Positions 51,504 through 61,444 of a DNA stretch of 64,000 nt are shown here, one piece after another. Source of the DNA: Poa pratensis. Lineage: Eukaryota > Streptophyta > Magnoliopsida > Poales > Poaceae. Numbering within the stretch: position 1 is the first letter of the stretch; every line of letters starts with the position of its first letter. The translations under genes were made by a program, and so were the position numbers. Where the stretch lies: assembly GCA_947311845.1 (NCBI GenBank), contig CAMZMU010000040.1, positions 58,491,537-58,555,536 on the forward strand, given 5' to 3'. The notes beneath the pieces were generated by a model, which was given only the letters and a program-made list of their open reading frames with translations, ran no database searches and was not told where the DNA came from.

Positions 51504-52541
51504 TGTCGGAGAATGACTCCCACGAAACAGGGATAGTCAAGCTCACGAAGAGAGTTCGTGTAAGGGGCTGAACACGTTGGTCAAACAACCCTCATCCTGC
51601 ACGGCGACGGTGCTCGTCGAGCAGCGGAGGGACATCACGACAGAGTTGAACACCAGCCCGTACCCAGGTTCACGGCCCTCGTGTGGAGGTAATACCGCTA
51701 CTCCTGCTTGTCTGTATTGCACTGCTTGTAGAGGTTACAGTACAATGAGCTTGCCGAAGGCTCTCTTTTGGCAATGGTGTATACAAGGAAGGAAAACCAG
51801 GGTCTTCTTCTTCCTTGCGCGCAAGTGGCGATGCTGGAATGAGAATCCGATCCCTTGCTACGGTGCACCTTGCCCTCCTTTTATAGGCGCCCCGTGCTCC
51901 CTCCTTGCACTCGCACTGGTAGGGCTGTCACGTGGCGCAGAAGGTGGAGCGCGGTGCATCGCAGCCCGGATGTCCATGGACGCGGTCCATGAGCGTAAAG
52001 CTGACTCCTGTAGCAGAGTACCCACCGTCCATGCAGGACGGCCAGCTGGGGCCCGCAGAGGAATGTGGGGGTGCCCACGGTGATGTTGGCCTTGGAGCGT
52101 AGCGCCGGCCGGTCCCCTTATCACCAAAGAGGAAATCCTTGTAGTCCGGAGCGGATGACACAGCTTTATTGACCCCTTTAATCACCAAAATGGCAACTGC
52201 GGCGTCGTCGTCACCGCGCGCAGGGCGCGCGTCACTCTGCGGCCGCTGCAGAGCCCATGTGCGCTCTTCAGAGGTTGCTTTGCAGCGAAGCGATCTCCAC
52301 GAGGGCTTGGATGCCCTGTAGAGAATTCGGCGTTGACCTCTCCCCAGGGGAGATTTCCTTAAAGAGGCGGCAGCAGTGGATATGGCCTCCGCAGGCCTCC
52401 GCTGCCTCAAATCCCCTCGCGAGGCAATTCGCCTCACGAGGCTCTCCAAGCCGTAGGCTTGGCCCTTAGCAAAAATCGCCATCAAGTGTCGAGGGCCGTA
52501 TAGGACAGGCCCAGCACACCCTGGATTTCACTGGGCCGACA
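51504..52541 (-). repeat. 5' LTR of element E
   Basis: It is 1038 bp and about 98.5% identical by eye to 39311-40345. It ends with the complement of tgtcggccc next to atgtc. Confidence 0.93.
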
Positions 52542-53482
52542 ATGTCCAAGTGGATGAGGGTGCCGTGTTTGTTTCTGCGCAAAACATCACCATTGTAGAC
52601 GCAAATTCAACGATGGAAATCTGTGGAAGCATGTTATGACAGGTAGGCATGACTTACTCGGGAAAATAAGGCAAGAGAAATGAGCACGGCGGGCTCGACG
52701 CATTGTCGAGGAAGAGCTTTTGGAGATAACCGGTCGCGGATTTCCTACCCTCAGGGTTGTTCACGAACATTTCTTGCATGTAGTAGGGTCAACCATCACT
52801 ATGCCGGGGGTATTCTCCATTTTGATTTGGTGCGCCATTTGGAGCGCAACAAGACGGACTATGGATGGGTGGAGCGGAAGACTATGGTACACTGCGAAGA
52901 TATCATCAAATCTCACAAAGAGCAGGTATGCGCCATTTTCCCTGACAAAGCCCAACCGTTCTGGTACATTTGCAATGAAAAGGGGATATGTTGGAGCTTC
53001 TTGGTCGAGAAGTTTCCTCTCCACAACAAGAACAACCTCATGTAGGTCCAACAAATGTCCTCTCAACTGTTTGACACGATCCGCCGGCAGGATCGATCTA
53101 CCCAAGTGATGCATCTTATGCCAGTCCTTGATGGGTATCCTGTCCACAAACCGGGAATCGGTCCCTGCTCCGGTGGGACGGTGGAGTCGTCCAATTTTGT
53201 TTTCTTGTATCTTTTACGTGCCTTCTTAGGCTTGTTCACCGGCGCATCTTCTGGCGTCCCATGATTTGGCAAGATAGGAACCAAATTGGTGATAGAGTTG
53301 CCGCACCCGTAGCCGATCATGGGGGGAGGTCCTACTTGGCCTCCCTTCATCCAAGTCCCAACAAACTCATGGACAGTAGGAAACATGGATTTGAAGGTAT
53401 TTCTGAGTTCGTTCTCTATGAACGCCTGCATCGGATCCTCGTCTTGTATATGAGAACCGCCGGCCTCGTCGTTGTCCGCCAT
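52542..53482 (-). pseudogene. 5' exons of the CACTA3 partner gene
   Basis: On the minus strand ATG 53482 (MADNDEAGGSHIQDED) opens a frame with an EDPMQAFIENEL helix and a Lys-rich KKARKRYKKTK stretch that could be a nuclear signal. A frame change near 53150 leads to RIPIKDWHKMHHLGR and a long helical region with RLGFVRENGAYLL and IVRLVALQMAHQI, ending near 52780. A further exon next to E (ending at 52542) has a good acceptor (cttccacag) and encodes LRRNKHGTLIHLD, joined by the insertion site to MERLASLY. This is the kind of partner protein that helps CACTA transposase. A TGA lies in the first codons of that exon. Confidence 0.5.
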
Positions 53483-53584
53483 GTTCAAACTAACGAGAAA
53501 AGTCGAACTTTAGTATAACGAAAAAATTCACGAAATTTTTTGGCATGACCTTTGCTACAATTACGAGATATGGAGTACCCGAAT

Positions 53585-53618
53585 TTGCCGAAACGGAAGC
53601 TAATCAACGTTCCGGCAA
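53585..53618 (-). promoter_or_regulatory. Inverted repeat upstream of the CACTA3 partner gene
   Basis: Ttgccgaaacg and the near-complement cgttccggcaa (one mismatch) flank a 12-base centre, about 100-135 bases upstream of the ATG. It is homologous to 58195-58228 and 28135-28170. Confidence 0.65.
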
Positions 53619-53809
53619 TCTCAAGGGACTCAAGGGTACCTGCAAACATTTTATATTCATCACAACCACCAAAATCGGCATTTCCGAATCACATCACAAC
53701 CACCACCGAATCACATCCGCAACCATATTCACATGCATACTTCATATTGTCACCACTAACCACAAATAAGGGGTAAAAAATAGTAATGGCATTTCAACAA
53801 ACACCTTCC

Positions 53810-54245
53810 GTGCACGGCGGTTAACGGGTGGGAGGGGAGGGAGGAGGCGGCGGGTGAGCTCACCGGGAGGGGCGCGGCGGCGTGGACGAGTAGGCCGGCG
53901 ACGGCGGCGGTCGGGGAGGCGGCGAGTAGGCACGGCGAATCGGGGCGGCGCGGGTGGGGCGGCGTGGGCGGCTAAGTCGGGGCGGCGCGGGGAGGCGAGT
54001 CGGGGAGGCGCGGGGCGGCGAATCGGGGCGGCGCGGGGTGGGGCGGCGAATCGGGGCGCGCGGGGAGGCGAGTCGGGGCGGCGCGGCGAATCGGGGCGGC
54101 GCGGGGAGGCGAGTCGGGGCGGCGCGGGGAGGCGAATCGGGGCGGTGGGGGTGGGGCGGCGGTCGACGGCGGCGGCGGCGAATGTGGGCGGCGGGGCGGT
54201 TCGGAGGCCGGGGCGGGCGGCGGCGGCGCGGGGTTAGGGTTAGAG
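53810..54245. repeat. Very GC-rich degenerate repeat (ggcgcggggaggcgagtc type)
   Basis: The plus strand repeats phrases such as cggggcggcgcggggaggcg many times, giving Gly/Arg or Pro/Arg frames on both strands that I do not accept as genes. It lies upstream of the partner gene of CACTA3 and is CpG-dense. Confidence 0.75.
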
Positions 54246-54317
54246 AGGAGGCCGGGCGCGGGTGGGGGAAGAACTGGGAAGATGGAAAGAGAGCGGCCCG
54301 ACCGGCCGGTAAGTGGG

Positions 54318-54410
54318 CCGGCCACACTTACCGCTGGCGGACGGGCCAGGTGTCCGCCAGCGGTATATGGTTACCGCTGGCGGACGGAAAGATTTATCCG
54401 CCAGCGGTAT
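54318..54410. repeat. Internal copy of subterminal repeats in CACTA3
   Basis: Four taccgctggcgg / ccgccagcggta motifs in facing pairs lie 830-930 bases upstream of the partner gene start, far from either element end. Confidence 0.85.
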
Positions 54411-54605
54411 GTTTTAAAATTTTCGGTTTTGTTTTTTATTCTGTTTTTTGTTATTATTTAGTATTTTCTAGTATAGTTGTGCGTATATAAATAAATAGTT
54501 GTGTCTATATAAATAAATATTCATACACATCACATTGTTCAAAACATCTTAATTAAATTACAACTTTTTACAATAACACACATGCATGTGTCTCGCGCTT
54601 TTCTC
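54411..54605. other. Spacer after the transposase gene of CACTA3
   Basis: AT-rich; includes aaataaatagttgtg repeats. It holds the 3' end of the transposase transcript. Confidence 0.4.
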
Positions 54606-57600
54606 TTAGCGTTTGGCCTTCTTCTTGCCTTTCTTGGTGGTCTTAGCTACATAATTCAGCCCCACATTATGACCTCTTCTTAAGAATGGAAGACCTCCTC
54701 TCGTGGGTAGCGTGGTTCTGCTTCTTCTTGATGTGTATGGCGTGTTATCATCATCTTCATCATCTTCAATATTAGGGTCACCGTACTGGTCGAAGTCGTC
54801 CTCGTTCGCGATTCCATCCATTCCAATGATGTTTCTTTTGCCTCTCCTCACGACTACACGGCTAGGCTTTGACGGGTCGGTTATGAAGAAGCACTGAGAC
54901 ACGTGCTTAGCCAATACCCATGGCTCATTTTGTGCGGTGACGTTCGTGCTGCTTGATGAAGTGCCGGCTTCCGGTAAAACCATGGTGGTGAAGTATTGGT
55001 CTTCCTTTTTCACGGTGGATAACCTAGCCCATCTCACACGGAACATCGGCACCTTCTCTCCAGAGTAGTTAAGCTCCCAGATGTCCTCTATCCTTCCGTA
55101 GTATCTGAACTTTTTGTCACCGACGTAAGATAGCATTGTTACCCCTGAATTTTGATAGTCAGAAGTTTTGTCCTTTGCCTCTGTGTAGAAAGTGAACCCG
55201 TTGATATCATATGCTTGAAATGTCGCGAGGTTGGGGGCGGGGCCACGTGACAAGTCGTATAACCATCTACCTTCTGCATCATCCGTTGGCGGAGCGACAA
55301 GCTCATCTTTGAACCAACTCAAGAAAGAGGAGTTGTGCTCTCTGATTATTTCTCCTTCGGTCCTTTGCCTGCCCTGGCTAATGTACTTCTGCTTAATCTC
55401 CAGTTTGTGCTTTTGCACCCAAGTATCGACCATTTGAAGGTGTTGGAGAGCTACTAAGTTTGCCCTCTTAAAGTCGGCCATTCTCTTACTGAAGCCCACA
55501 TGTAAGTCCCGCGCGCCATTTTTGTGACCTGACCCACCTAACTTGCCAAAGTGCTTGTTTGGGGGCAAACCAACAGGGTTATCAATTATCTCCAGATGAT
55601 TCGTGCAGAAAGAGATGCACTCTTCAGTGAGAAAGCCTTGAACGATGCTTCCATCCGGACGGGCCCTGTTACGAACAAATCCTTTTATGACCCCATTCAT
55701 CCTTTCGAACGCCATCATGTTGTGGAGAAACAACGGTCCGAGATGAATGATATCATCCACGATGTGGACCAACAAATGCACGCAAATATCAAAGAATGCG
55801 GGCGGGAAGTACATCTCAAGCTCGCATAGTATCACAACAATCTCTTCCTGCAGCGTTGAGAGTCTCTTTGCGGTGATTGACTTTCGAGAGATCACGTCAA
55901 AGAAGTTACAGAGTCCAAAAAGGGTCTCACGGACGTGCTTGTCCATTATCCCTCGGATCGCAACTGGGAATATCTGTGTCATCATCACGTGACAATCATG
56001 AGACTTCATACCGCTGAAATTCTTTTTCTGCCAGTCTAAGAATCTGCTTATCAGCCCCGAGTAACCCAAAGGCACTTTGACTCCTAGAAGGCACTTCATC
56101 AATTGTTCGACCTCCTTTGGACTAAGAGTGAAGCAAGAGGGGGGACAGTAATAGTCATTCTTCTTAACCCTTTTGGCATTGTGACCGTCCATCTCCTCAT
56201 CCAACTGGTCGTCTACCACATTTTTGCGCTGCGCATGAAGCTCTTTCCTGATGTCCATATGTTTAAGGTCCAATCTTGCTTTTGGCCCATCTTTGGTCCT
56301 GTCCGCCATGTGGAGTACAGTGCCAAACATACTCTCGAACACATTCTTCGTCACATGCATTAGATCAAGGCAATTTGGCGTAGTGTAGATGGGCCAGTAT
56401 GGCAAGTCCCAAAACACAGACCTCGTCTTCCAAACACCACAGAGCGGTTTTGGCGCCTTTCGCTTCTTTCCCGGCTCAGGGCACTCTTGCCATTCATTCA
56501 GCAACTCGTAAATGTCATCGCCGCTCTTCTTAAGTGGAGGTTCTCGGAGCTCATCTTTACCGTTGAAAAGGTCTCCACGCCATCTCCATGGGTCTTCATC
56601 GTCTAGCCACCTTCGATGGCCTATGTAGACGGTTTTCGAAGAACCGTCTTTCTTCAGCTGGAGGTATGTCGGATCATCCAGGCACCTGACACATCCGAAA
56701 TATCCGTGGCACACCTGGCCGGCAACATATGCGTAGCCGGGCAAATCGTGCACTGTACACAACAAGGCAGCTCTCATAGGGAAATAATCTTCTGCGACGG
56801 CGTCCCAAGTGGGAACCCCTTGGGACGACCATAACGTGTCTAGCTCATCTTTCAGTAGCTTCAGATACAGATTGATGTCGCTGCCAGGTTGTTTCGGCCC
56901 TTGAATTAGCATGCTCATGTGTATGTACTTCCTTTTCATACACAACCAGGGAGGTAGGTTGTATATCCATACAAACACGGGCCACGTGCTGTGTGAACTG
57001 CTCTGGTTGCCAAACGGATTGAGACCGTCGGTGCTGCAACCCAATCTGATATTCCTTGGCTCGTCTCCAAAGTCTGCATCGAAAGAGTCTAATGCTTTCC
57101 ACTGGCTTGCATCCGAAGGGTGTGTCAGAATTATCTTTTCACTCCGGTCTGAATCTTGCACCACTGCCGCCTTTCTTTCCGCGTGCCAGCGCATAAGCTT
57201 TGCTTCCTTACGGTCTGCGAAATATCGCTGCAGACGAGGAATGAGCGGAAAGTACCACACAACTTTGCGAGGGGCTTTCTTCCCGGTCTTGTATCGATTG
57301 GCATTGCACACTGGACATTTGGTCATTCCCTCGTCCTCTTTCCGAAATATGTAGCAATCGAAGATGCACACATGGTACCTCTCGTGCGGTAAATCAAAGG
57401 GGCACACGACTTTCTTGGCTTCGTCACAACTTTTAGGACACGTGTTGCCCTTCGGAAGGATACCGTGCAAATATTCCAGGTTAGCGTCGACGCTTATATC
57501 GCTCAATTTGTGTCTTGTCTTCATCTGCAGAAAATCAAGCGATACTTTCAAGCGGGAAGCTTCTGGGTCGCAGCCTGGATACAACGGAGTATTTGAATCT

Positions 57601-58070
57601 TTCTCCAATTGCGCCAGCTTAGATTCCCTGTTAGCCGTCTTCTGAAGAAACAATTCTGTTAGATGAGGGTCCCGCACGACTGAAGTTAGCGGTGTCCGTG
57701 TGTCCTCCTCTTCTAGTACCACACGATCATCATCGTCTTCTTCTACTTCATCATGTTGCACGGGATCCGGATCAGGCTCTTCGTGTTCTGGCCCCTCGTT
57801 GTTATTGTCTTGCTGCCCTTGATCCTGATTATTTCCTTCCGGCGCACCATCATTTCCATCATGTTCATCATCTGTTAACCAACGAGTGTGGCCATCCATG
57901 AAACCACGGAAGAGCAGGTGTTCCAGCAAAGTTCCGGTAAATGGACTGATGCCGACCTCGAGTTTGCATGCGCGACACGGACACTGTATATCTTTGCGCT
58001 TATTCTGCAGCATGTCTTCCGTCGCGTGTCTCAAGTATGTATTCACGACATGTTCACTCATAATAACCAT
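54606..58070 (-). CDS. TNP2-type CACTA transposase of CACTA3, uninterrupted
   Basis: The frame is open for about 1154 residues from ATG 58070 (MVIMSEHV), the start conserved in CACTA2. Residues about 30-60 are the zinc-binding transposase-associated domain (CPCRACKL, HLLFRGFM). An acidic linker and a second Cys cluster (TKCPVCNANRY) follow. The Tnp2 core has GCSTDGLNPFGNQ, YNLPPWLCMKRKY, GPKQPGSDINLYL and LDLMHVTKNVFESM. From about 720 comes a DUF4218-like region (MYFPPAFFDICVHLLVHI) and near 1000 a DUF4216-like one (YGRIEDIWEL), then a Lys-rich end. TNP2 cuts at the CACTA ends in the nucleus. An upstream exon is possible because gtgcag precedes the first ATG. No stop or frameshift is seen. 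Confidence 0.88.
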   Translation of the reverse strand: MVIMSEHVVNTYLRHATEDMLQNKRKDIQCPCRACKLEVGISPFTGTLLEHLLFRGFMDGHTRWLTDDEHDGNDGAPEGNNQDQGQQDNNNEGPEHEEPDPDPVQHDEVEEDDDDRVVLEEEDTRTPLTSVVRDPHLTELFLQKTANRESKLAQLEKDSNTPLYPGCDPEASRLKVSLDFLQMKTRHKLSDISVDANLEYLHGILPKGNTCPKSCDEAKKVVCPFDLPHERYHVCIFDCYIFRKEDEGMTKCPVCNANRYKTGKKAPRKVVWYFPLIPRLQRYFADRKEAKLMRWHAERKAAVVQDSDRSEKIILTHPSDASQWKALDSFDADFGDEPRNIRLGCSTDGLNPFGNQSSSHSTWPVFVWIYNLPPWLCMKRKYIHMSMLIQGPKQPGSDINLYLKLLKDELDTLWSSQGVPTWDAVAEDYFPMRAALLCTVHDLPGYAYVAGQVCHGYFGCVRCLDDPTYLQLKKDGSSKTVYIGHRRWLDDEDPWRWRGDLFNGKDELREPPLKKSGDDIYELLNEWQECPEPGKKRKAPKPLCGVWKTRSVFWDLPYWPIYTTPNCLDLMHVTKNVFESMFGTVLHMADRTKDGPKARLDLKHMDIRKELHAQRKNVVDDQLDEEMDGHNAKRVKKNDYYCPPSCFTLSPKEVEQLMKCLLGVKVPLGYSGLISRFLDWQKKNFSGMKSHDCHVMMTQIFPVAIRGIMDKHVRETLFGLCNFFDVISRKSITAKRLSTLQEEIVVILCELEMYFPPAFFDICVHLLVHIVDDIIHLGPLFLHNMMAFERMNGVIKGFVRNRARPDGSIVQGFLTEECISFCTNHLEIIDNPVGLPPNKHFGKLGGSGHKNGARDLHVGFSKRMADFKRANLVALQHLQMVDTWVQKHKLEIKQKYISQGRQRTEGEIIREHNSSFLSWFKDELVAPPTDDAEGRWLYDLSRGPAPNLATFQAYDINGFTFYTEAKDKTSDYQNSGVTMLSYVGDKKFRYYGRIEDIWELNYSGEKVPMFRVRWARLSTVKKEDQYFTTMVLPEAGTSSSSTNVTAQNEPWVLAKHVSQCFFITDPSKPSRVVVRRGKRNIIGMDGIANEDDFDQYGDPNIEDDEDDDNTPYTSRRSRTTLPTRGGLPFLRRGHNVGLNYVAKTTKKGKKKAKR

Positions 58071-58194
58071 TATCACCTGCACGTTGTATAATCAAGACAA
58101 TAATTAAGCACCATTTAATATTTTATCGGGTTTATTTCACGAAAAAATTCGCCATGACCTTCCTACAAATAGGACCCAAGGAGAGTGCCAAAAG

Positions 58195-58228
58195 TTGCCG
58201 AAACGGAAAATGAATCAACATTCCGGCA
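58195..58228 (-). promoter_or_regulatory. Inverted repeat upstream of the CACTA3 transposase gene
   Basis: Ttgccgaaacg and cattccggca are imperfect complements around aatgaatcaa, about 125-160 bases upstream of the ATG. The flanking leader also resembles that of the partner gene (ttcacgaaa, gccatgacct, attcatcacaac). Confidence 0.65.
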
Positions 58229-58689
58229 TGGTATTGGCACCCTCATTAATTTTCACACATCACAACACAAATTTATTCATCACAACTCAATTTCACACAT
58301 TCCAAGCCATTTTTCATCCAGCATTTCGCATGGTTACGGCGGGCGCATTTATCCGACCAAATTAATTTTAAGAATGTGTTTTAACTTATATCGCTAAAAG
58401 ATCACCTTAAGAATGTTAAAACACACGTCAAAATAACCGCGGAAGTCGGCCGAAGATGAAATCTTGATCTTGAGATCTGAGTGACTTGAGTGGATTTCTT
58501 TTGGTCAAAGTTGGATGTGGGGGAGAGATCTAGTGGGATCTATCAACTAAATCACTTTTTGTTGGCTAAAAGTGATTAATTTCATGGAGGAAATGAGCCA
58601 CAAATGGGGGAAACTCGAGCTAAGAGAGAGAAGAGTGAAGTGCAATAAGTGAGCAAGGGTGGTAGGTGCGGCCGCACGTATATGTCACT

Positions 58690-59088
58690 TTCCCAGGTTA
58701 CCGCTGGCGGACGCTTCAGCGTGCCCGCCAGCGGTACTGAACGGAGCGCTGGCGTACTATTTCGTCAGCCCGCCAGCGGTACTGTCCCCATTTTTTTCCC
58801 AGCTCAGCTCAGCCGCGGCAACTACCGCTAGCGGGCCCTGTCTATCGTCCGCCAGCGGTACGTTTAATACCTCTGGCGGGCGCGTATTGTGCCCGCCAGC
58901 GGTAGTTTGCCCCGCCTCGTCCCAGATTCCTGTTCCTACCGCTGGCGAGATGTGCTGTTGTCCGCCAGCGGTACGTCCAGAACCAGTGGCGGACAGGAAA
59001 AACCGCCCGCCAGCGGTCGTAGCGCTGGCGGACGAAGACGTTGTCCGCCAGCGGTACGCTGGTGGCTATAAGCCTTTTCCTACTAGTG
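58690..59088. repeat. Right subterminal array and TIR of CACTA3
   Basis: More than ten taccgctggcgg / ccgccagcggta motifs in alternating orientation lead to the TIR. They also form the distal promoter of the transposase gene. Confidence 0.88.
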
Positions 59089-59091
59089 TGC

Positions 59092-60620
59092 AGACATATG
59101 ATCCGGTATATGCCGGAAAGCAGTTAGTCGGGCCAGGCAGTGCCGGCCAGGGTAAGAGCAATCCGGTCCGGGCAATCCGAGTGCCGGAATAGTTAACTCG
59201 GCTGGCCGAGGTCATCCACCTCGGTATCCGAGGCAGCAGCAATATGTTGAGCATGTTCAGCAGCCACGAGGTGTTGACCCGGTGGCTGATCGTTATGATG
59301 ATGGTATCTCGGCTATAGAGAAAGCCGGATATCCGAGATATGAGGGTCCGCTGGGATCTCGGTTGGGACATCGCCAGTTGTCTCCAAGTGATGCACGTTA
59401 CAAGTTGGACAGAATCTACATGTCCGAAATGTTGGAAGAGCAAGGCCCACCTGGCCCTGCCTGTTTTGGACCTCGGATCATGAGAGAGCCACCAGTGCGG
59501 CACTTTCAGTTGAACCGAGGCGGGAAGACGTATGACGGCAGCACCAAGCCGGAGGACTGGCTGACAGATTATGTGTCGGCAGTGCATATTGCTGGAGGAA
59601 ACCGCTGATGGGCGGTGAGATATATCCTGCAGATGTTGGAAGGACCAGCCCGGATCTGGCTGAACAACCTGCGAGAGGGCAGTGTTGATTGCTGGCTGGA
59701 CTTTGAAGAAGCATTTGTTAGCAACTTCTCCAGCACATACAAGAGACCGAATCGTCCTCAACAGCTTGCCATGTGCAAGCAGAGGAATGATGAAACTGAC
59801 CGGGATTACTTGACCCGGTGGAGTACTATTCGCAATTCCTGTGAAGGAGTTGTGGAGGCGCAGGCCATATCTTGGTTTGCCCAGGGGTGCCGACTCGGCA
59901 CCATGCTTTGGCAGAAGTTGCAGAGGGAAATGCCGGCCACCCTGGCCGAGACAATCCGGATTGCGGATAGCTATGCACTGGGTGATCCGATGCAACCCTT
60001 GCTGAACTCGGTGGAACCGAGTAGAAGATACCCGGTGAATAATAGACCCGGGCCAGTCAGGCAGAACGATCGCCAGGACTTCGGTAACAAGAGGAGAGAG
60101 CCGGATTACCGGTATGGTTCAAACCAGGTTGCCGAGGTAAATCAAGATCAACCAGATGCCGGTAGTAGCCAGCGTCCGAAGAACAATGGCCCAGCATGGG
60201 GCCAAAACCAGGATGTGAAGAAACCGTGGAGTGACCCGAGGAAGCCGTTAACTTATGAAGCAATGCTGGATGGGCCGTGCAGCTATCACATGCATGATCC
60301 TCGCAGGCCGGCCAATCATTCAACTCGGCAATGCAGCTGGTATCAGCGCACCTTAAAGGAAGGTGGAGGTTCCGGAGGAAATCAGATGGGTGCACCTCAG
60401 AGGCCTCCCGCGGCATATCCTCATCAGAGGCAAGCACTACCGCTCACCGGGTCAAACACTATTCCCGTGAGTGCGCCTCCGCCGAGGCCTGCAGCTCCGA
60501 GACTTGTGGATAGCAGGAGAGGACCAGAAAATGTTAACCAAGTAAATGTCGGAGGCAACAATGCCAATGGTGGTCCAGGTGGCCCGGGTGAATATCGCCA
60601 GGGTGAGTACAGAGAGGCTC
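59092..60620 (+). pseudogene. Gag (capsid and nucleocapsid part) of element D
   Basis: After CACTA3 the gag frame continues (YDPVYAGKQLVG), is stopped near 59190, and resumes in another frame with a Gln-rich stretch and DRYDDGISAIEKAGYP. The core follows: REPPVRHFQLNRGGK, WLTDYVSAVHIAGG, an in-frame TGA at 59606-59608, then ILQMLEGPARIWLNN and the FVSNFSSTYKRP block. The nucleocapsid is CSYHMHDPRRPANHSTRQC, C-x2-H-x9-H-x4-C as in C. A Pro/Gly-rich linker leads to protease. Stops and a frameshift make it defective. Confidence 0.82.
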
Positions 60621-61441
60621 ACCAAAGCTATGTGGTGTTTGTGACCGAGCCAACGGACAAGAAGAGCCTGCATCGGCGTGCACTGGAAGTGAACGCGGTT
60701 ATGCCGGCAGTACTGAGGTATTTGAACTGGTCCGAGCAAGAGATCATTTGGAGCAGAAGGGATCATCCCCGAGTTATGCCAACTCCGGGAGGTTATGCAC
60801 TGGTGGTGGACCCGACATTCTTTGGACCCACCATCAATGTTCGGTTCACCCGAGTTCTCATTGATAATGGGAGTGCTATCAATATCATGTACCGAGACAC
60901 CATGGTAAAGATGGGTATCTCGGCAAATATGCTGCAACCGAATAGCACGACCTTTCATGGTATAGTGCCGGGTGTTTCATGTGCACCTATGGGCAAAGTT
61001 TGGGTTGATGTGTTGTTTGGCACCAAGGAAAACTGCAGAACTTAGAGCATCCATTTTGAGGTAGTGGACCTCGAAAGTCCATACCATGCTTTACTCGGCA
61101 GGCCTGCATTGTCAAAGTTCATGATATCAACCCATGTGGGTTACCTCAAGATGAAAATGCCAGGTCCTAATGGCATCATCACCATCTCGGGTGATTACAA
61201 GCGAGCACTGGAGTGTTCCTCGGCTGGATCATGCTTGGCCGAGTCATTGATCATTGCTGCAGAGAAGAAAAAGATCCATGAAGTGGTGGCGCTGGCGCAG
61301 TCCGCGCAACTCGGTATGCTGGGTATGAGTAACCCGGAGCAGAATGCAACTTTCGAGGTGCCAAAGGAGACCAAGAAGATCAACGTTGACCCGGCGTTTC
61401 CGGAACACAACGTCATCATTGGTACCGGGTTAACGGAGAAA
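60621..61441 (+). pseudogene. Protease and linker of element D
   Basis: The frame contains LNWSEQEIIWSRRDHP, then VLIDNGSAINIMY, the retropepsin motif (catalytic D, then N-G-S where A has G-G-S), and GIVPGVSCAPMGK. A TAG at 61043-61045 interrupts it before FEVVDLESPYHALLGRPAL. The KMPGPNGIITISGD end, intact here, corresponds to the CACTA insertion point in A and C. The linker closes with IGTGLTEK before the conserved TAG. Confidence 0.82.
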
Positions 61442-61444
61442 TAG
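61442..61444 (+). other. In-frame UAG between protease and RT of element D
   Basis: AAA TAG GAA GGC lies between IGTGLTEK and EGELSHFLREN, homologous to the stops in A and E. Confidence 0.85.

Larger units (their letters stand above)
39311..52541 (-). mobile_element. Element E: Tat-type Gypsy LTR retrotransposon
   Basis: E lies on the minus strand: 5' LTR 51504-52541 (1038 bp), 3' LTR 39311-40345 (1035 bp). Flanks atttc (39306-39310) and atgtc (52542-52546) form a TSD with one mismatch. Order on the minus strand is gag, protease, RT, RNase H, archaeal-type RNase H, integrase; an antisense multi-exon gene lies on the plus strand at 40665-44362. The coding sequence is strikingly GC-rich compared with B or CACTA3. 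I count about 15 LTR substitutions (about 1.5%). Single-base frameshifts interrupt pol. Confidence 0.94.
37713..59088 (-). mobile_element. CACTA3: large CACTA element with intact transposase ORF, hosting E
   Basis: The ends read CACTAGTAGGAAAAGGC in inverted orientation with TSD tgc (37710-37712, 59089-59091). Without element E it is about 8.1 kb. Subterminal zones carry many taccgctggcgg / ccgccagcggta motifs. On the minus strand come first the TNP2-type transposase (58070-54606), then a partner gene starting at 53482 and running through E to a final small exon at 38224. This two-gene order is usual for autonomous CACTA elements of grasses. E splits an exon of the partner gene, so the copy is autonomous only if the transposase alone suffices. 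Confidence 0.94.

Noticed and set aside
39306..52546. Element E as a product of LTR recombination or of two separate insertions, because its TSD copies differ by one base
   Set aside because: The broken exon of the CACTA3 partner gene rejoins in frame across the site (HLD to MERL), so a single insertion with a later point mutation explains it better.
52680..53109. Plus-strand frames opposite the CACTA3 partner gene, including one with FWYICNEKGICWSF
   Set aside because: The minus strand has a longer, more natural protein with the expected gene order and start; plus frames lack continuity and context.
53854..54490. Gly/Arg-rich and Pro/Arg-rich frames in the GC-rich island
   Set aside because: Pure low-complexity translation of a simple repeat, open in several frames; no recognisable protein.
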